A stretch of 64,000 nucleotides of DNA from Alnus glutinosa (GCF_958979055.1 NC_084890.1:26360616-26424615), one strand, 5' to 3'; positions 23,399 to 35,447 are shown, counted from the first letter of the stretch. Program-made: numbers and translations. Notes: generated by a model from the letters alone, not told the origin.

Positions 23399-24433
23399 GA
23401 GCATTTTCAATGGATTATCTATCTCTCACTTTCAGTTGAAATAGTTAAGCAAAATCATTAAAAAAAAAAAGCCTTCCATCTCATTATCTACTAAAAATAC
23501 AAAATAGATTTGTCTTGAATTTTGTGAATAGTGTAACTCCACATGCATCTTTCTTTTTTTTTCTTTTTCTTTTTTTTTTTTCTTTTTTTTTTAATATGTC
23601 TTTTGGGCCTCTTTCTTTCTCTCTCTTTCCCTTTTTTTGTTTTTTTTCCCCTTCTTTTCTTACGGTTTCTTGTGATTATAATTAATTAGTAGTTTTTTTT
23701 ACTTCTTCACAAAAAAAAAAATTCGTATTGGCATTTACAGCTTATTCCAATTTCATTGATTATATTAGTTTTAATCGAACTTGGTCACTACAGTATAAAC
23801 AATTCAAGGATTGCAATTCTTTTTATAGCAGGATGCAAAATAGTAATGAACTTTAATGATAGATAGAAAAATTATCGTTAAAAAAATTATTGTGTTCGAA
23901 AAATGACCATTTTAACGAAATGGCTATTGTAAAATATGATAGTAAGAGAAATGTCCATATAAAAAAAAAAAACAAAAAAAATACAATGTACTGCTGATTT
24001 ATTTCATGAAGCATAATACAACAACTTCTTCTTCTTCTTTTTTTTTTTTTTTTGAGAGAGTTTTTCAATTTGGAGTGATATTTGGCTCATAACTTCTTCA
24101 ATCCTAAAAAAATGATCCCTGCTTCTTAAATTTTGTGATTCATGATTGTTATTTGGTTTCTTATGATGGTTTTTCGGTGATATTGTGTTGGTGATGATGG
24201 AGAATAGTGCGGTGATTATGGTGCTAGATATGAGAGTTTTATTTTATTTTTTTGTATAGATGAGTTTTTAATTAAAATAAATAAAATATTCTAAAATTTA
24301 TTATTTTTATAAAATTAAGAAGTTTAGATAAGCTATTAGAGTAAGGTCTTGAAAGGTGGTTAGCTAAGTTAGCAAAAGTGGGTTTTGGTTAGCCATTTAG
24401 CATAAAAATTTACATAAACAATTGTGAGTGGTC
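23399..24433. mobile_element. PIF/Harbinger-like element, 1035 bp
   Basis: Begins GAGCATTTTCAATGG and ends with the inverted relative (reverse complement of GACCACTCACAATTG), flanked by TTA at 23396-23398 and 24434-24436. Its length is almost the same as the element at 21775, but the interior differs. No transposase seen. Confidence 0.65.
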
Positions 24434-24434
24434 T

Positions 24435-24569
24435 TAGTTATATAAAGTATATTAGACTTATTACTTGCTCACATTATACATCTACCATAGTTTATACTCT
24501 CTAGTTATATATAATAGCATATTGTTAGTTATATAAAGTATATTAGACTTACTACTTGCTCACATTATT
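24435..24569. repeat. direct repeat of about 44 bp
   Basis: The block beginning TAGTTATATAAAGTATATTA at about 24435 recurs at about 24526 with one or two differences, separated by some 47 bases. Confidence 0.7.
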
Positions 24570-24960
24570 GGTAATTTCTTGTACTTGAACGAGACCCAAC
24601 GTGTGTTGCCCGAGATAATCAACGACCTCCCACATTCAAGAGGTTGGTAGAGGTTGATCACCACCTTAATCCAAAGGTAGTGTCCCCAACCCACATCGTC
24701 CTCTACCACTGCAACATCTTCCACAGTACCTAGAGAGCTCCTGATTTGGTTCCACACAACTCGATTCATACATCTTAACGGCATATCATAAATCTGAATC
24801 TAAATGGGAGAGAACAAAAAAATCCATATGCATAGGAAAGATCTGCCCATCAAACTCATTGAGGATTAAAAGGGTATGGTCATAAGACCATGGCCTTCCA
24901 GCCATCACCTTCTATTTATCCCCTCAAAAAGAGAGACCCACTAGCACATTTTAATTGTGT
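24570..24960 (-). pseudogene. LINE ORF1-like (DUF4283/zinc-knuckle) fragment
   Basis: The minus strand encodes GRPWSYDHTLLILNEFDGQI, then after a frameshift MPLRCMNRVVWNQIRSSLG, GWGHYLWIKVVINLYQPLEC and WVSFKYKKLPI. This order matches the N-terminal DUF4283 region leading to the CCHC knuckle of plant LINE ORF1-type proteins. The knuckle itself is not present, and the frame is broken near 24780. Confidence 0.75.
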
Positions 24961-25799
24961 ATATGTATATTTATATTTTAATATAGTAGTATTATGTTTA
25001 CCATATATATATATATTATGTTAATATATGTATTATAACCCCTTGGCACTCCCCAAATATTTTTGACAAAGAAATAAATAAATGTGGTTGATTGAAAAAA
25101 TATATAAAATAACAAATTAACAGGATGAAATTGCCAGCACGATATATGTGCCTTATCATGATCATCTAGATTCACAAAATTTGTCAACAATTTCTTTCTT
25201 TAATTTCGAACATCGGTCAAATTTGGAAAGTCAATAGTTTATTTGGGATAGATTCATGACTTGCATATCCTTTACTCTTCTAGTTTTAACGGCAATTATT
25301 AATAGATTATGATTGTCTCAAATTATAATAACTCGCTCCTGAGTTTTTATTAATTAAAACTGCATAATAAATTAGAATGTTACGTTTAATTTAAGAAACA
25401 AAATAAAAATTTAAAAATAAGATTGAAAATACGTAAATGTATATTGTAAATTATCTTGTAAGGAATCAAAATAAATCACATGTATTCAATTTTTTTTTTG
25501 TAAGTAATAACATTATTCAATTTTATAGGCACTAATTCAACGGACCTTTTACATAATATAGGAATTCACAAAAATAAAGAACAAAATAGTGTACTTACAT
25601 AATTGCTATAACTTGTATTCAATATTTACAAAAGAAACCCAAAAGAACATTTTGTTAACAATTATAATATTTAAACTAAAGAAAATCGCACTCTCACCAT
25701 AATCAAATAATGAATAATTTACAATTTATAAACCATCAAACATGAAGCCAAATATTATATTGTCATTTTTATAAATATTGTTTTCTTATTACCTTTAAA
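24961..25799. other. AT-rich intergenic DNA
   Basis: No gene or clear element. A poly(T) plus GTAAGTAATAACA stretch at about 25490-25510 is flanked by copies of TATTCAATTTT and may be another tiny retroinsertion. Confidence 0.4.
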
Positions 25800-28140
25800 A
25801 TTGAGGGCAATATGAAATGAAGTGTAACTCATACAACATTCTAGAGGTGTATATATGTATTGCATGTATAATGTAAAATAAACTACATTTATAACAAAAA
25901 ATAAGGACAAAAAATTGAAACGTAAGATTTGTATTTTTTGTATATTTTTCTCGGTTTCAATGAAATTAATAGGCATAGAAAGAAATCTTGACAAAATGAG
26001 ATTTTTTTTTCTTCTTTTTCTTTCGACCACTGTCCTTCACATATATATCATAAAAGAAAATACTTTTAACACAAAATAAGCAATAATATATAAATTAGAA
26101 CATAAAATAAGGACAAAAAATAAAAACAAATGACAAATGAAAAAAAAAAATGAAAATACTCATATAGCATAAAAATAATTTTATTTTTCTTTTATTGTAT
26201 ATTTTCTCCAATTACAAAAAATTCATAGCCTAATAGGTGTAGGAAGAAGTTATGTTTACAAATATTCTTTTTCCCGATGATCCTTTGCATATATAATGTT
26301 AAAAAAAAAATTACTTTTAGAACAGAAATAAAAATAATATATAAATTAGAACAGAAAATAATGACAAAATATGAAAACGGACAATAAACAGAAATTGGAA
26401 AAAGACTTCTATAATATAAAATAGGTGTATTTTTTGTATATAAATTATAACATCAAATAAGGAAAAAAAGAAAAGAAAAAATGAAAACGGACGACCAACG
26501 AAAAACGAAATATACTCACAATAGGGTTTTTTTTTTTTACTTTCTTTGGTTCCAATGAAAATTCATACCTCTAGGAATAAGTTTTGTCAAATAGAGGTTT
26601 TTCTTACGATCATCCTTTGCATATATAATGTTAAAAAAATAAAAATAAAAATATATATAAACTACTTTTAGAACATAAATAAAAATAAGGGGTAATTACT
26701 TTTTCCCCCATAAACTACCAAAAAATGAGCGATGCCCCCATGAACTACCAACTCGACCAAAAAAGAGCATTCAACTACCATAGTTACATGTTTTGCCCCT
26801 TTCTGTTAGCCTAACTTGTGAAAATACTTAAATACCCTCACTCAATTTCAAAAATGAACTAAATGCCCTCAACTTAAAAAAAAAAAAAAAAAAAGAAGAA
26901 GAAGAAGGAAAAGGGTACTGTCAGAGGGGGTGGCCTGCGAGCTACCCCCAGAGGTGGGTCTGGCCACCCTAAGTTTTTTTGGGGTGGCTCGCAGTGGTGG
27001 ATCGGCCACCTCTGGGGTGGCCGCGCGGCCAACCTTGGAAAAACCTAGGGTGGCCGCACGGCCACCCCAGAGAAACACTGGGGTGGCCGCGAGCCACCCC
27101 AGAGGTGGCCGGACCCACCTCTGGGGGTGGCTCGCACTCCCACCCCTCCGCCTAAGGGGGTGGCTGCCACCCCCTTTGGCAGCCACCCCCTTTTCTTTCT
27201 TTATTTTTATTTATTTTTTTATTTTTAAATATATCAGTTTTAATATTTTTTATTAATAAATTTAAACCAAATTAATAAACCAGTTTTTTTTTTTTTTTTT
27301 TTTTTATCAATTGAGGGCATTTTTGTCTTTTAATCAAAATTAACGTCCAAAATTGGCATATTCCGTCCATGTTAACGGGTCTAACTGACAGAAGGGGGCA
27401 AAATGTGTAAAGTTGGTAGTTTGATGCTCTTTTTTGGTCGAGTTAGTAGTTCATGGGGATATCGCGCATTTTTTGGTAGTTCATGGGGGAAAAGGTAATT
27501 ACCCCTAAAAATAATATATAAATTATAACAAAAATAAAATAAAAAACAATAACAAACTAACATGACCATAAAAAATAAAGACAAAAAAAAAAGACAAAAA
27601 AAGAAGAAGAGAAATTACTCAAATAATGGAAAATAATTATTTACTGTATATTTTCCCAATTCCAAGAAAACAAACAAAAATTATGGAGTGTATGTATACC
27701 CCAAATTTTTGTTATAGGCTAAATCAAAAACCACTTATATGAGAGAATAAGAAAGTAAGAGCATTATTTATTTTGACAAAAAATAAAGACAAAAAACAAA
27801 GAATCAAACATACTAATATAACATAAAATAACTGTATTTTATGTATAATTTTCCCGTTATAATGAAACCTTGAAAGTAATGCCGTTCATCAATTAAGTAC
27901 ATAAACAATGTATATTACACGTTCCAAAAAAAAATGATTTAAAAAATTAATAAATAACAGTGTAAACCAAAAAAATCACCATACCTTGTGCAAAACACAA
28001 CAATGTGAATCTTTCTCTCTCACCATAATTTTACTAAATTTACTGTAAAATTTAAGAAAGAAAAAATAATATATAAATTAGAAGGAAAAAATAAGGAGAA
28101 AATAAAAAAGGAAAGGAAGAAGAAAATCAATGAAAATAAT
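25800..28140. repeat. degenerate AT-rich repeat array
   Basis: Recurring modules include ATATATAAATTAGAACA plus AAAATAAGGACAAAAAAT (around 26090, 26341, 26445, 27515 and 28065), TCCTTTGCATATATAATGTT (26281 and 26621), and GTATATTTTCTCCAATT-type segments (25935, 26195, 27645 and 27845). Spacing is irregular (roughly 200-350 bp). The 817-bp Mutator-like element is inserted in it. Confidence 0.6.
26689..27505. mobile_element. non-autonomous Mutator-like element, 817 bp
   Basis: Ends GGGGTAATTAC.. and ..GTAATTACCCC open inverted repeats that remain alignable for roughly 150-190 bases. A perfect 9-bp duplication TAAAAATAA flanks it (26680-26688 and 27506-27514), the target size of Mutator elements. 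The core (26925-27190) is strongly GC-rich, made of GGGTGGC/GCCACCCC units in both orientations. It has no transposase. Confidence 0.9.
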
Positions 28141-28531
28141 AATAATAATAAAAAAAAAACAAAAAATAGAAAATACTAATCATATATTGCATAAAGGCAT
28201 TCATTAACCTCTGTTTTCTTACAAAGGAAATAAAATCTAGAAATGAATCCTTACGTTTAATACGACAGAGCAAAGATTTGAAGAATCCTGTAAGCCTCTC
28301 GCTTCTGGCTTTTGAATAATGAGAGTAATAATTATAAATTAATAATAATACAATACCTGAGTTTTTACTAGAGTTTGAGAGGGATTCATTTCCTACAAAA
28401 TGGTGCCAGAGGCAATGAGTCAAACTAAATTCTCAAGTAGCGTTTGTTTCCATTGAAACAATTTTTTTACTGTATTTTTTTTGTATAGAACGATCTTGTA
28501 AAGGTGAAAAGAAATGATCACACAATCATAA

Positions 28532-28533
<2 letters not shown>

Positions 28534-28569
<36 letters not shown>

Positions 28570-28571
28570 AA
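28534..28571 (-). mobile_element. tail-only retroinsertion with 14-bp target duplication
   Basis: 35 T then GAA, bounded by perfect copies of ACACAATCATAATC (28520-28533 and 28572-28585). This is what target-primed reverse transcription leaves when only the poly(A) tail (minus strand) plus three bases of the template are copied. Confidence 0.75.
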
Positions 28572-28589
28572 ACACAATCATAATCGTTG

Positions 28590-29639
28590 TGCTTAAAGGT
28601 AAAGGGCTGAGAGTGCAGTAAATATTTTTATTTGCATAGTTTCATTTGAAGTTTGGACGCACATTTGACAGTTTAAAAGTTCAGACGTCTTTTTTTTTTT
28701 TCAAAGAAGTGAGTGAATACTCAAAAAACTCTGCACTCCACAAATTTTAAACAATTCATAAATCATCACTACGCAAAAACTCTGTAATTAAACATACATA
28801 CATGTATTAAAATAGGTGGAAAAGTTGATGCATAATATTAAACACTGCAAAGAAAAGTGAAACATCATTCGCAAGAACATAACAAAACACAGATTAAAAA
28901 AAAAAAAAACATAAAATCATATAATCGTAAATCAAAATATATACAAGAGAGAAACTTTTGGTTGATCAGATTTGAAGACAAACTCCAAGGGGCAGTAGAT
29001 AGTTTTGAACATAGAACTTTTGTAAATGGTTGTGATTTTAAGAGTGCAGTAAACAGTTACAGTTATTATGAAACACTACGTTTTAGTTTTAGTTAAAAAA
29101 AAATACATGATGCATAATAAGTTGGCTACCGCATGTTTAACACCAAAATAGGATTCATTTTTTTTTTTGTGAGAGAAAAAATAGGAATTTAGTTTTTATT
29201 TAGCATGCAAATAGGGATTGAGTTTACTATCACATTGTAACACAAACTTAAACTCATCGTGTAACTTAAAATGAACACTTGGAAGCATTTTAAAATGCCA
29301 CTTGTTTAAATGTTATGCAATATTTTTAGTGATTCGTCTATTATATATATATATATGATTCGAGAGAATTCGAGTAGGTATTTTTGAGAGACCTCTTATA
29401 AAACACACTTCATCAAATAAAAATTAAGCTATTTAATTACTTATCCGATTAAATAGGTCTCAATTCTCTTACAATCGCTTGTCAATTTTTTTTTAAATTC
29501 TTAGAAATCTATTATTAAGAACAATAACATCAATTTCTTTAAATTTCATTTCCTTTTCTTGGATGTTTGTTAGCTGTTTATGAATTGAATTGAGGACAAA
29601 AATGGCTCGGAAAAACATAGAAAAGGACAAAATGAGTAG
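28590..29639. other. AT-rich intergenic DNA
   Basis: No gene seen. T tracts at about 28690 and 29158 and a short (TA)n at 29344. An open stretch at 28857-29096 has no recognisable similarity. Confidence 0.4.
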
Positions 29640-30190
29640 GGACTCTAATATCTTTTGTGGGATCCTAGGGTAATGCAGTGAGGTTTAACATACAAGAGGG
29701 CAGAGGCATAGGGTAAAACTGACGGCGTCACTGTCCTCGAGAAGGACGCAGCGCAAACGAAAGCGATAGGCAGTAGGCTGACCGTCCAACGACGGCGTTT
29801 CAGGCGTTGTTTGTCGGCCTGTCGGTTTCCCAACCCATACACAACTACAAGTTCCAGTTTAGGAAAACCTTTTTTTTTGTTCAAAGGCTTTTTAAGTTTA
29901 GCCGTTGAAAAAAGGCCGTACCGGAGGCTCCCTCTCACGCGTCAAAAGAGAGTCGCAGTTGCATGAGTAAGCAGCGGCAGTACAGCCTGAACACCTTACA
30001 CCTGTCCCACGCCGGTACTCCCCAGAAAGCCCTCAGAGGCCAGAGCTCAGGCCGTTGTATTTTTGCGTGACTAACCCGGATTTTTTCCGTTGGGATTTTC
30101 CCTTTGCGGGTCCCATTTGTAAGGCCGAGTTGATTATGTGTGACCTCCCGATATATGGTCTCACTTTGACTCATTGACCGGCGCTTTTTA
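29640..30190. other. GC-richer island, promoter-like, unassigned
   Basis: This 550-bp stretch stands out from the AT-rich surroundings and contains an AACGACGGCGTTTC motif of the kind common in eudicot promoters and 5' UTRs. Minus-strand open stretches 29645-29938 and 29935-30174 overlap by four bases but match nothing I know. A TATA-rich segment (30200-30225) lies upstream on the minus strand, so a lost or noncoding minus-strand transcript start is possible. Confidence 0.35.
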
Positions 30191-31319
30191 GTCTATATTT
30201 ATTCATATATATATATATATATATCTTCACGTCAAAAAAACAAAAGAAGCCCATGCCTCTGGCTCTCGAGGTAGATGGTTAAGGTGTGTCCGTACAGTCG
30301 AAGATATATATATATATATATATATAACCAGAGCTCTAGCCGTCAGAGTTTGCCGGGTCCAAACTCCAAAGGTTTCTGCAGCATCTTGCCCTATATGGCT
30401 ATATCTCTCTCTCTTATGCTATATATATATATATATCTTTTGTCAATGATGCTTTTTTATATTTGTTGTGTTTACTTTGACATAAAATATTTATAAATTA
30501 AGTTGTAGAAACTTTTAGGACACGATATTTAAAATGTTACATGTGTTTTATAAGCAAGTAAAAACTATGTTTTTTTTTTTTACTCACAATTTTTTTGTAA
30601 TATATATATATATATATACCTTTGCGCATTAATTCTTTAATGAAAAATGCAATCTTGTATTTTCATGTTCTTCTCTTATTTTTTCATTTTGAAAATTAAC
30701 CATTAGATCTGTAGAATATACAAGTGAGTCCTGTGTACGTGAATCCTATAGATCTAATGATTAATTTTTAAAATGAGAGGATGAAAGAATAACTCAAGTG
30801 TGTTAAGTAACATGTCTATTTATTTAAATATGTGAGTCTCATAAATCTAATGATAAATTTAAAAATGATATGATTAAAGGACAAATTTGTTTAATTTTTC
30901 TTCTTAAAAACACGTCACTTCTTTAAAAGATGGATAATAGGGAGTAGGAACTCTTATAACCCAATTTATAAAAACATTTATGTTTACTTTGCAAATGTGC
31001 ATATTCTTTAAATATTTGCTAACCCTAGGAAACCTTTGGGATTCAATTTTTCTTCATTGGGCTTCCCAACTTCACTAGTACTAGTACCATAAAAAGCCAC
31101 ACTCTCTCTCACTCTCTTCTTCTCTCTCATTTCTCACTCACCTCTCTCTCTCTCTCTTTCTCTAATATAACAGAAGTTCAACCCTTCGTTTCTCCGGCCA
31201 CCTTTTCCTCTCACGCTCTCTCTTTAATCATATAAAGGAGTCCATTTGAAACCTTAACTCTATAGCTTTTTCCAGTAAATTAAACCTAAAAAGCTTTATA
31301 TTTTCTACACTACTCAAGC
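30191..31319. promoter_or_regulatory. upstream region of the glutaredoxin gene
   Basis: Four (TA)n tracts (30205, 30303, 30420, 30600), a MITE-like inverted repeat at about 30669-30794 (TTTTGAAAATTAACCATTAG against AAAATTAATCATTAGATCTA on the other strand), then the proximal promoter. A (CT)n-rich 5' leader lies at 31100-31165 and a CATAAAAAG TATA-like box near 31090. Confidence 0.5.
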
Positions 31320-31724
31320 ATGCAGGTAGCACAGAAATCCGGAATCGGAATGGACAGCGGGATGGCCATCAACGGCGACGCAGCAGAAGCGGTGAAGCTG
31401 GACAGCCCATACGAGACGGTGAGACAGCTGGCGGCTTGCAACGCGGTTGTGGTGTTCAGCATGAGCGGGTGTTGCATGTGCACTGTGGCCAAGCGCCTCC
31501 TCTTCGGCCTCGGCGTCGGCCCCGTCATCATCGAGCTCGACGAGCACGCCGCCGGACCGGACATACAGGCCGTCCTCTACGAGCTCTGCCCCGACGGCCA
31601 GAAGCCCGTCCCCGCTGTCTTCGTCGGCGGCAAGTTCTTGGGCGGCGTCGAAACCCTCATGGCATGCCACATCAATGGCTCCCTCGTGCCTCTCCTCAAG
31701 GACGCCGGCGCTCTCTGGCTCTGA
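31320..31724 (+). CDS. CC-type (ROXY class) glutaredoxin
   Basis: Single exon, 134 residues from the ATG at 31320. The active site is CCMC (residues 51-54) in MSGCCMCTVAKRLLFGLGV. The glutathione-binding loop is VPAVFVGGKFLGG, and the C-terminus is LVPLLKDAGALWL. The CC-type active site and the ALWL ending mark the land-plant ROXY class. Members act in the nucleus and cytosol, bind TGA bZIP factors, and use the ALWL end to recruit TOPLESS co-repressors in development, stress and nitrogen signalling. Length is normal. The coding part is much more GC-rich than the flanks. A CT-rich leader precedes it. Which ROXY it is cannot be fixed from sequence alone. Confidence 0.93.
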   Translation: MQVAQKSGIGMDSGMAINGDAAEAVKLDSPYETVRQLAACNAVVVFSMSGCCMCTVAKRLLFGLGVGPVIIELDEHAAGPDIQAVLYELCPDGQKPVPAVFVGGKFLGGVETLMACHINGSLVPLLKDAGALWL

Positions 31725-33469
31725 CTTCATATTTCCCTGACATTGATGACCGGAATATGCTTATCATGACTCATCTAACTGTCCTTTTCATTTTTTTTTT
31801 TCTTACTATATGCTATGTTTGTCTTTCGGACTACTGGACCGTCTTTGTTTATCTTTTCTTGTTTCTTTGATATATGGATCGGATCAATCTAATACAACTT
31901 ATTATCATCAAACTCTTGGATTATTAAACTGTTTTACACATTAAAAATAGTTTAGTTTTGAAATATTTCCTTTTCATTTTTCTCTTTCATTAGGGTTGTA
32001 ATTAAAAGATTGTCATTAAGAGAAAATAGGAGGACCAAGTTGCCGGATTTTATGGTGCCGGCGGTGGAATAAAGAGGATAATAGAGATAGAGCCACCATG
32101 CAAAGATATGGTCGGTCATCGGTGGACAATAAAGCGGGTTCATACGTCATGGTCCGTATCAGACACTGAGGGCTTGCATGGCACGCGAAACCGCAGAGCT
32201 ACGGATTAATTACTGATGGTATCTTCAGAGAAAATGATTGGCATCCAATTAATCAGCTCATCATTTTACTTTTCCCCCCTTAATAAAAGAGTGGCAAACC
32301 TAATTTAGCCTCTTTAGATCTTCAACCATTTTGATTAATTAATTCCTAGCGCTTATTTTTTGATGAGACGTGACCTGACATGATATGTTTTAAGTAATTT
32401 TTTTTAAAATTTTTTAAGTCGCTGACAAAAAAAAATCACTCAAAACATGTATGATGATTGACATCTAATTGATCAGCTAATCTTATTTCTTTATTTCCTT
32501 TTCTGTTTTAAAAAAAAGACGTGTTAACATTGACATCACATACACCGTTAGATGCATTAATTTTAAATTTTAAAAATAAAATGAAGAAAATCATATTGTG
32601 TCCCTTAGTTTATGTTGCTTTGATCACAATGCATTTGAATTTATCTTCAACCATTTTGATTATTTAATTCCTCATGCTTATCTTTTGATGAGGCTGGCAA
32701 CGAGAGTAATGTAAAGACGCTACGTTGCGTATGTTAATTCGTTTAAAATGGATATGATAAATGAATACGAAGAGTATCTTTACTAAGGCCCGCGGGGGAC
32801 AATAATTGATAAAGGGTGGAAATGTTTACAATTTATGATGCAGGCAGTAGGGGCTATTCTCAGCTAGTGATATGTATGCATAATGTTCACTTATATAATT
32901 GGTTTGTGCATGACACGTTTCGATACAAGACAGTAGGGCTAAATAATCTGACATTTGCTCTCCATTCTCTTATTGCTTTTGGACACGTTTTCAATATATA
33001 TAGAGGTGATCTGACAGATAAAATGCACCTTAAAAGGGATGGGAAGAAGCTGGCCTGGCCATCTTCAGTTGCATTGGTTTAAGACACGTTTCAAAGCTGT
33101 GATCGATCAGAATTCGAGAAGCCGTACGTGCATGCATATGTTTAACTGGTAGTCTTGTTGCATAATTAGTACGTACAAACAATAATCCAGCATAATGAGC
33201 CGGGGGTAATAACGATGTTCATTTCAGTACGTACGAACAATAATTAATCCATGCAGCACAATGAGTGGGGGTAATAACAATGTTCTCCTTAATGCCAGGA
33301 TTGGGTACAATTAAGTCAACTATTCAAAAAAAGTTTAAAGAATTTGATCAAGTTCTTCGTCCAATGAAAATGAAAAAAAATTTTAAAAAAATGTTATTAG
33401 GTGATCGAAGATGTTGTCATTCTTGATCAGAAAAGAAAGAGAGAATGAAAGACCTGTCATAAGACAACA
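31725..33469. other. intergenic
   Basis: Begins with the glutaredoxin 3' UTR. An open stretch at 32816-33082 (88 codons) has no recognisable domain. The phrase TACGTACGAACAATAAT and its variant occur twice (about 33170 and 33226), suggesting a short local repeat. No gene called. Confidence 0.4.
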
Positions 33470-33946
33470 AAAATGACAATCCAGTCGATCGATTTGTGAT
33501 AGAAGATGAGAGACGTTTAGTAACAACATGAAAAATATTACCATTGGAAAAACTAACAACCATAACGGCGATCGATGAAGCTCTCACAACCGCAACAACA
33601 AAACACATTAAAAAGTTATCTAGACAATAAGTGCCTAAGTTTGAAATTTTCTTAAATTAATGATATTTAGTAGACTGTTTCATGATTGTTATGTGATTGA
33701 GATGACGTGACGATAAAAATTAGCTTTTGAATGAGTAAAAATTAAAAAAAAAAAAAAAAAAAAATCTTATTTTCACTTTCTCATCATCATTCCAATTAAT
33801 CACATGATAATTGTATAACGGTTTACTAAATATAATTTTTCAATTTTTTTATAATTAATGGATTAGGGGAGTGCTTGTATGCTCAAAGCCTCAAAAGGAT
33901 TAATGCAATCTCATTAATAATTCTCTAGCTTTAAAAAATAAAATAT

Positions 33947-34009
<63 letters not shown>

Positions 34010-34598
34010 GCTAGTAGCTAGATTAATTAAACCCTGAATCATTATTTTATGTAAGGTAAAAAGTAGAATTAGATTACAATTTGTCGTTAATCATTTGACA
34101 CCTAAATCAACTGCATATATATGTCGAATATTTCTTTTTGAATATTTTTTTTCTTTGTTTTTTGGGAGAGGGGGTGCATGGTGGAATTTGAAATTAATTT
34201 ATTTACTTCGTATACCTTGATTTATTGCATCATCTCCTTTTAAGAATCGGAGAAAATCATCTCCTTTTTGAATATTTTACTGACCATAATTACCAAAAAA
34301 AACCCAGAAAATTGTGTAGTTGAAAATATCTTGAGGGAGGCAGTTGGTAAGTACGACAGGATACGCAGAGGGGCCAGCAGGAAATTCCTACATGATGATC
34401 AGAAATTTATTTTTGATATATATATATTTTTTTCATTTGAATTGCCGGATTTGTGAATTAAAAATATTCCACAATGAAATCATGAGAGAGATATGAAATT
34501 TGACCATGACTTTCCTATTTCCAGAAATAGAATACGTGTGATTTTTCAAATATTCCACTGCTTCTTCATTTCCATTGACCATTTTCAAACTCATCTGA

Positions 34599-34631
<33 letters not shown>

Positions 34632-34753
34632 CTGGATTATAATTTCTACCCATAGATTTTTGAACAACATCTATTTTCTTTTTCGATCTTTAATATCAAT
34701 AATTATACAGATAGAATATAAGCAAATTTAGATGGATAAAATATAAGAAAGAA

Positions 34754-35231
34754 TAATGTTAGATATTACATTTTTATCTCATAATGTTGATGTGACGGAA
34801 CCAACTAACCTTTTGATTTATTTATTTTTTAAAACAAGGGTTTGTTGATACTAGAGATGACAATTTTTAACAAAACACGAAATTAAAGGGTTTTGAGTTG
34901 ATGGGCTTGACCCGTTTAATTAAATAGGCTGGGTTAAAGTTGACATATATAGTCTTATATTCATGGTTCGACATGATCTGAAACTGACACGTGACATAAT
35001 GACAGACAATTTTTGATGACCCGCGGAATCGATACGAACCCAATACAAAATTAGATGATTAAGGTTGAGGAATTTGACCTGTTTTAATTAATAGGTCAGG
35101 TTAGAGTTGAACTATATAATTTATACCCACTCAACACGACTTGAACCTGACATACAAATACAACATTGCCACCCCTAGTTGATATTGTCACGTTAGCACT
35201 GTAGGATAAAAATGTATAATATCTAACATTA
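34754..35231. mobile_element. MITE-like element with nested hAT-like insert (block A copy)
   Basis: Ends TAATGTTAGATATTACATTT and the matching inverted right end (reverse of ATGTATAATATCTAACATTA). An independent element lies inside at 34852-35177. The duplicate is at 42212-42693. Confidence 0.7.
34852..35177. mobile_element. hAT-like non-autonomous element, 326 bp
   Basis: Ends TAGAGATGACAAT and ATTGCCACCCCTA (ancestrally TAGGGGTGGCAAT). It is flanked by the 8-bp near-duplication GTTGATAC (34844-34851) / GTTGATAT (35178-35185), the hAT target size. Inserted inside the MITE at 34754-35231. Confidence 0.7.
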
Positions 35232-35447
35232 CTCGTTAGGAGGTCATGTGTCATTATCTAATTATTTTACAACTTTAATTTGACACGTGTCAGCATTTGA
35301 TTGGAATCGAAAGTTGTAAGCATTTACACTTTTCAAATACATGTCGACACATGTCAAAGGTTTTTAAAAAGAATTATATAGATTTTTTTTTTTTTAACAA
35401 AAATTAATTTAAGGGTGAATTGACAATGTTAATTCAGTTTCATTGAA

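Larger units (their letters stand above)
33470..35447. repeat. duplication block A
   Basis: Aligns with 40573-44515 in the same orientation. Shared stretches include CTAACAACCATAACGGCGA (33560 and 40698), the GAATATTTTT-rich part (34130 and 41190), the nested element pair, and TTTCATTGAAGACCAATAAA (35433 and 44480). Gaps are explained by insertions in either copy. Contains a (CT)n(TA)n tract at 33951-34008 and a poly(T) at about 34600-34631. No gene inside. Confidence 0.85.

Noticed and set aside
26869-27256. Overlapping GC-rich open stretches on both strands
   Set aside because: They lie in the core of the 817-bp Mutator-like element and reflect repeated GGGTGGC/GCCACCC units, not a gene.
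32816-33082. 88-codon open stretch
   Set aside because: No similarity, no codon or splice evidence, in AT-rich intergenic DNA.
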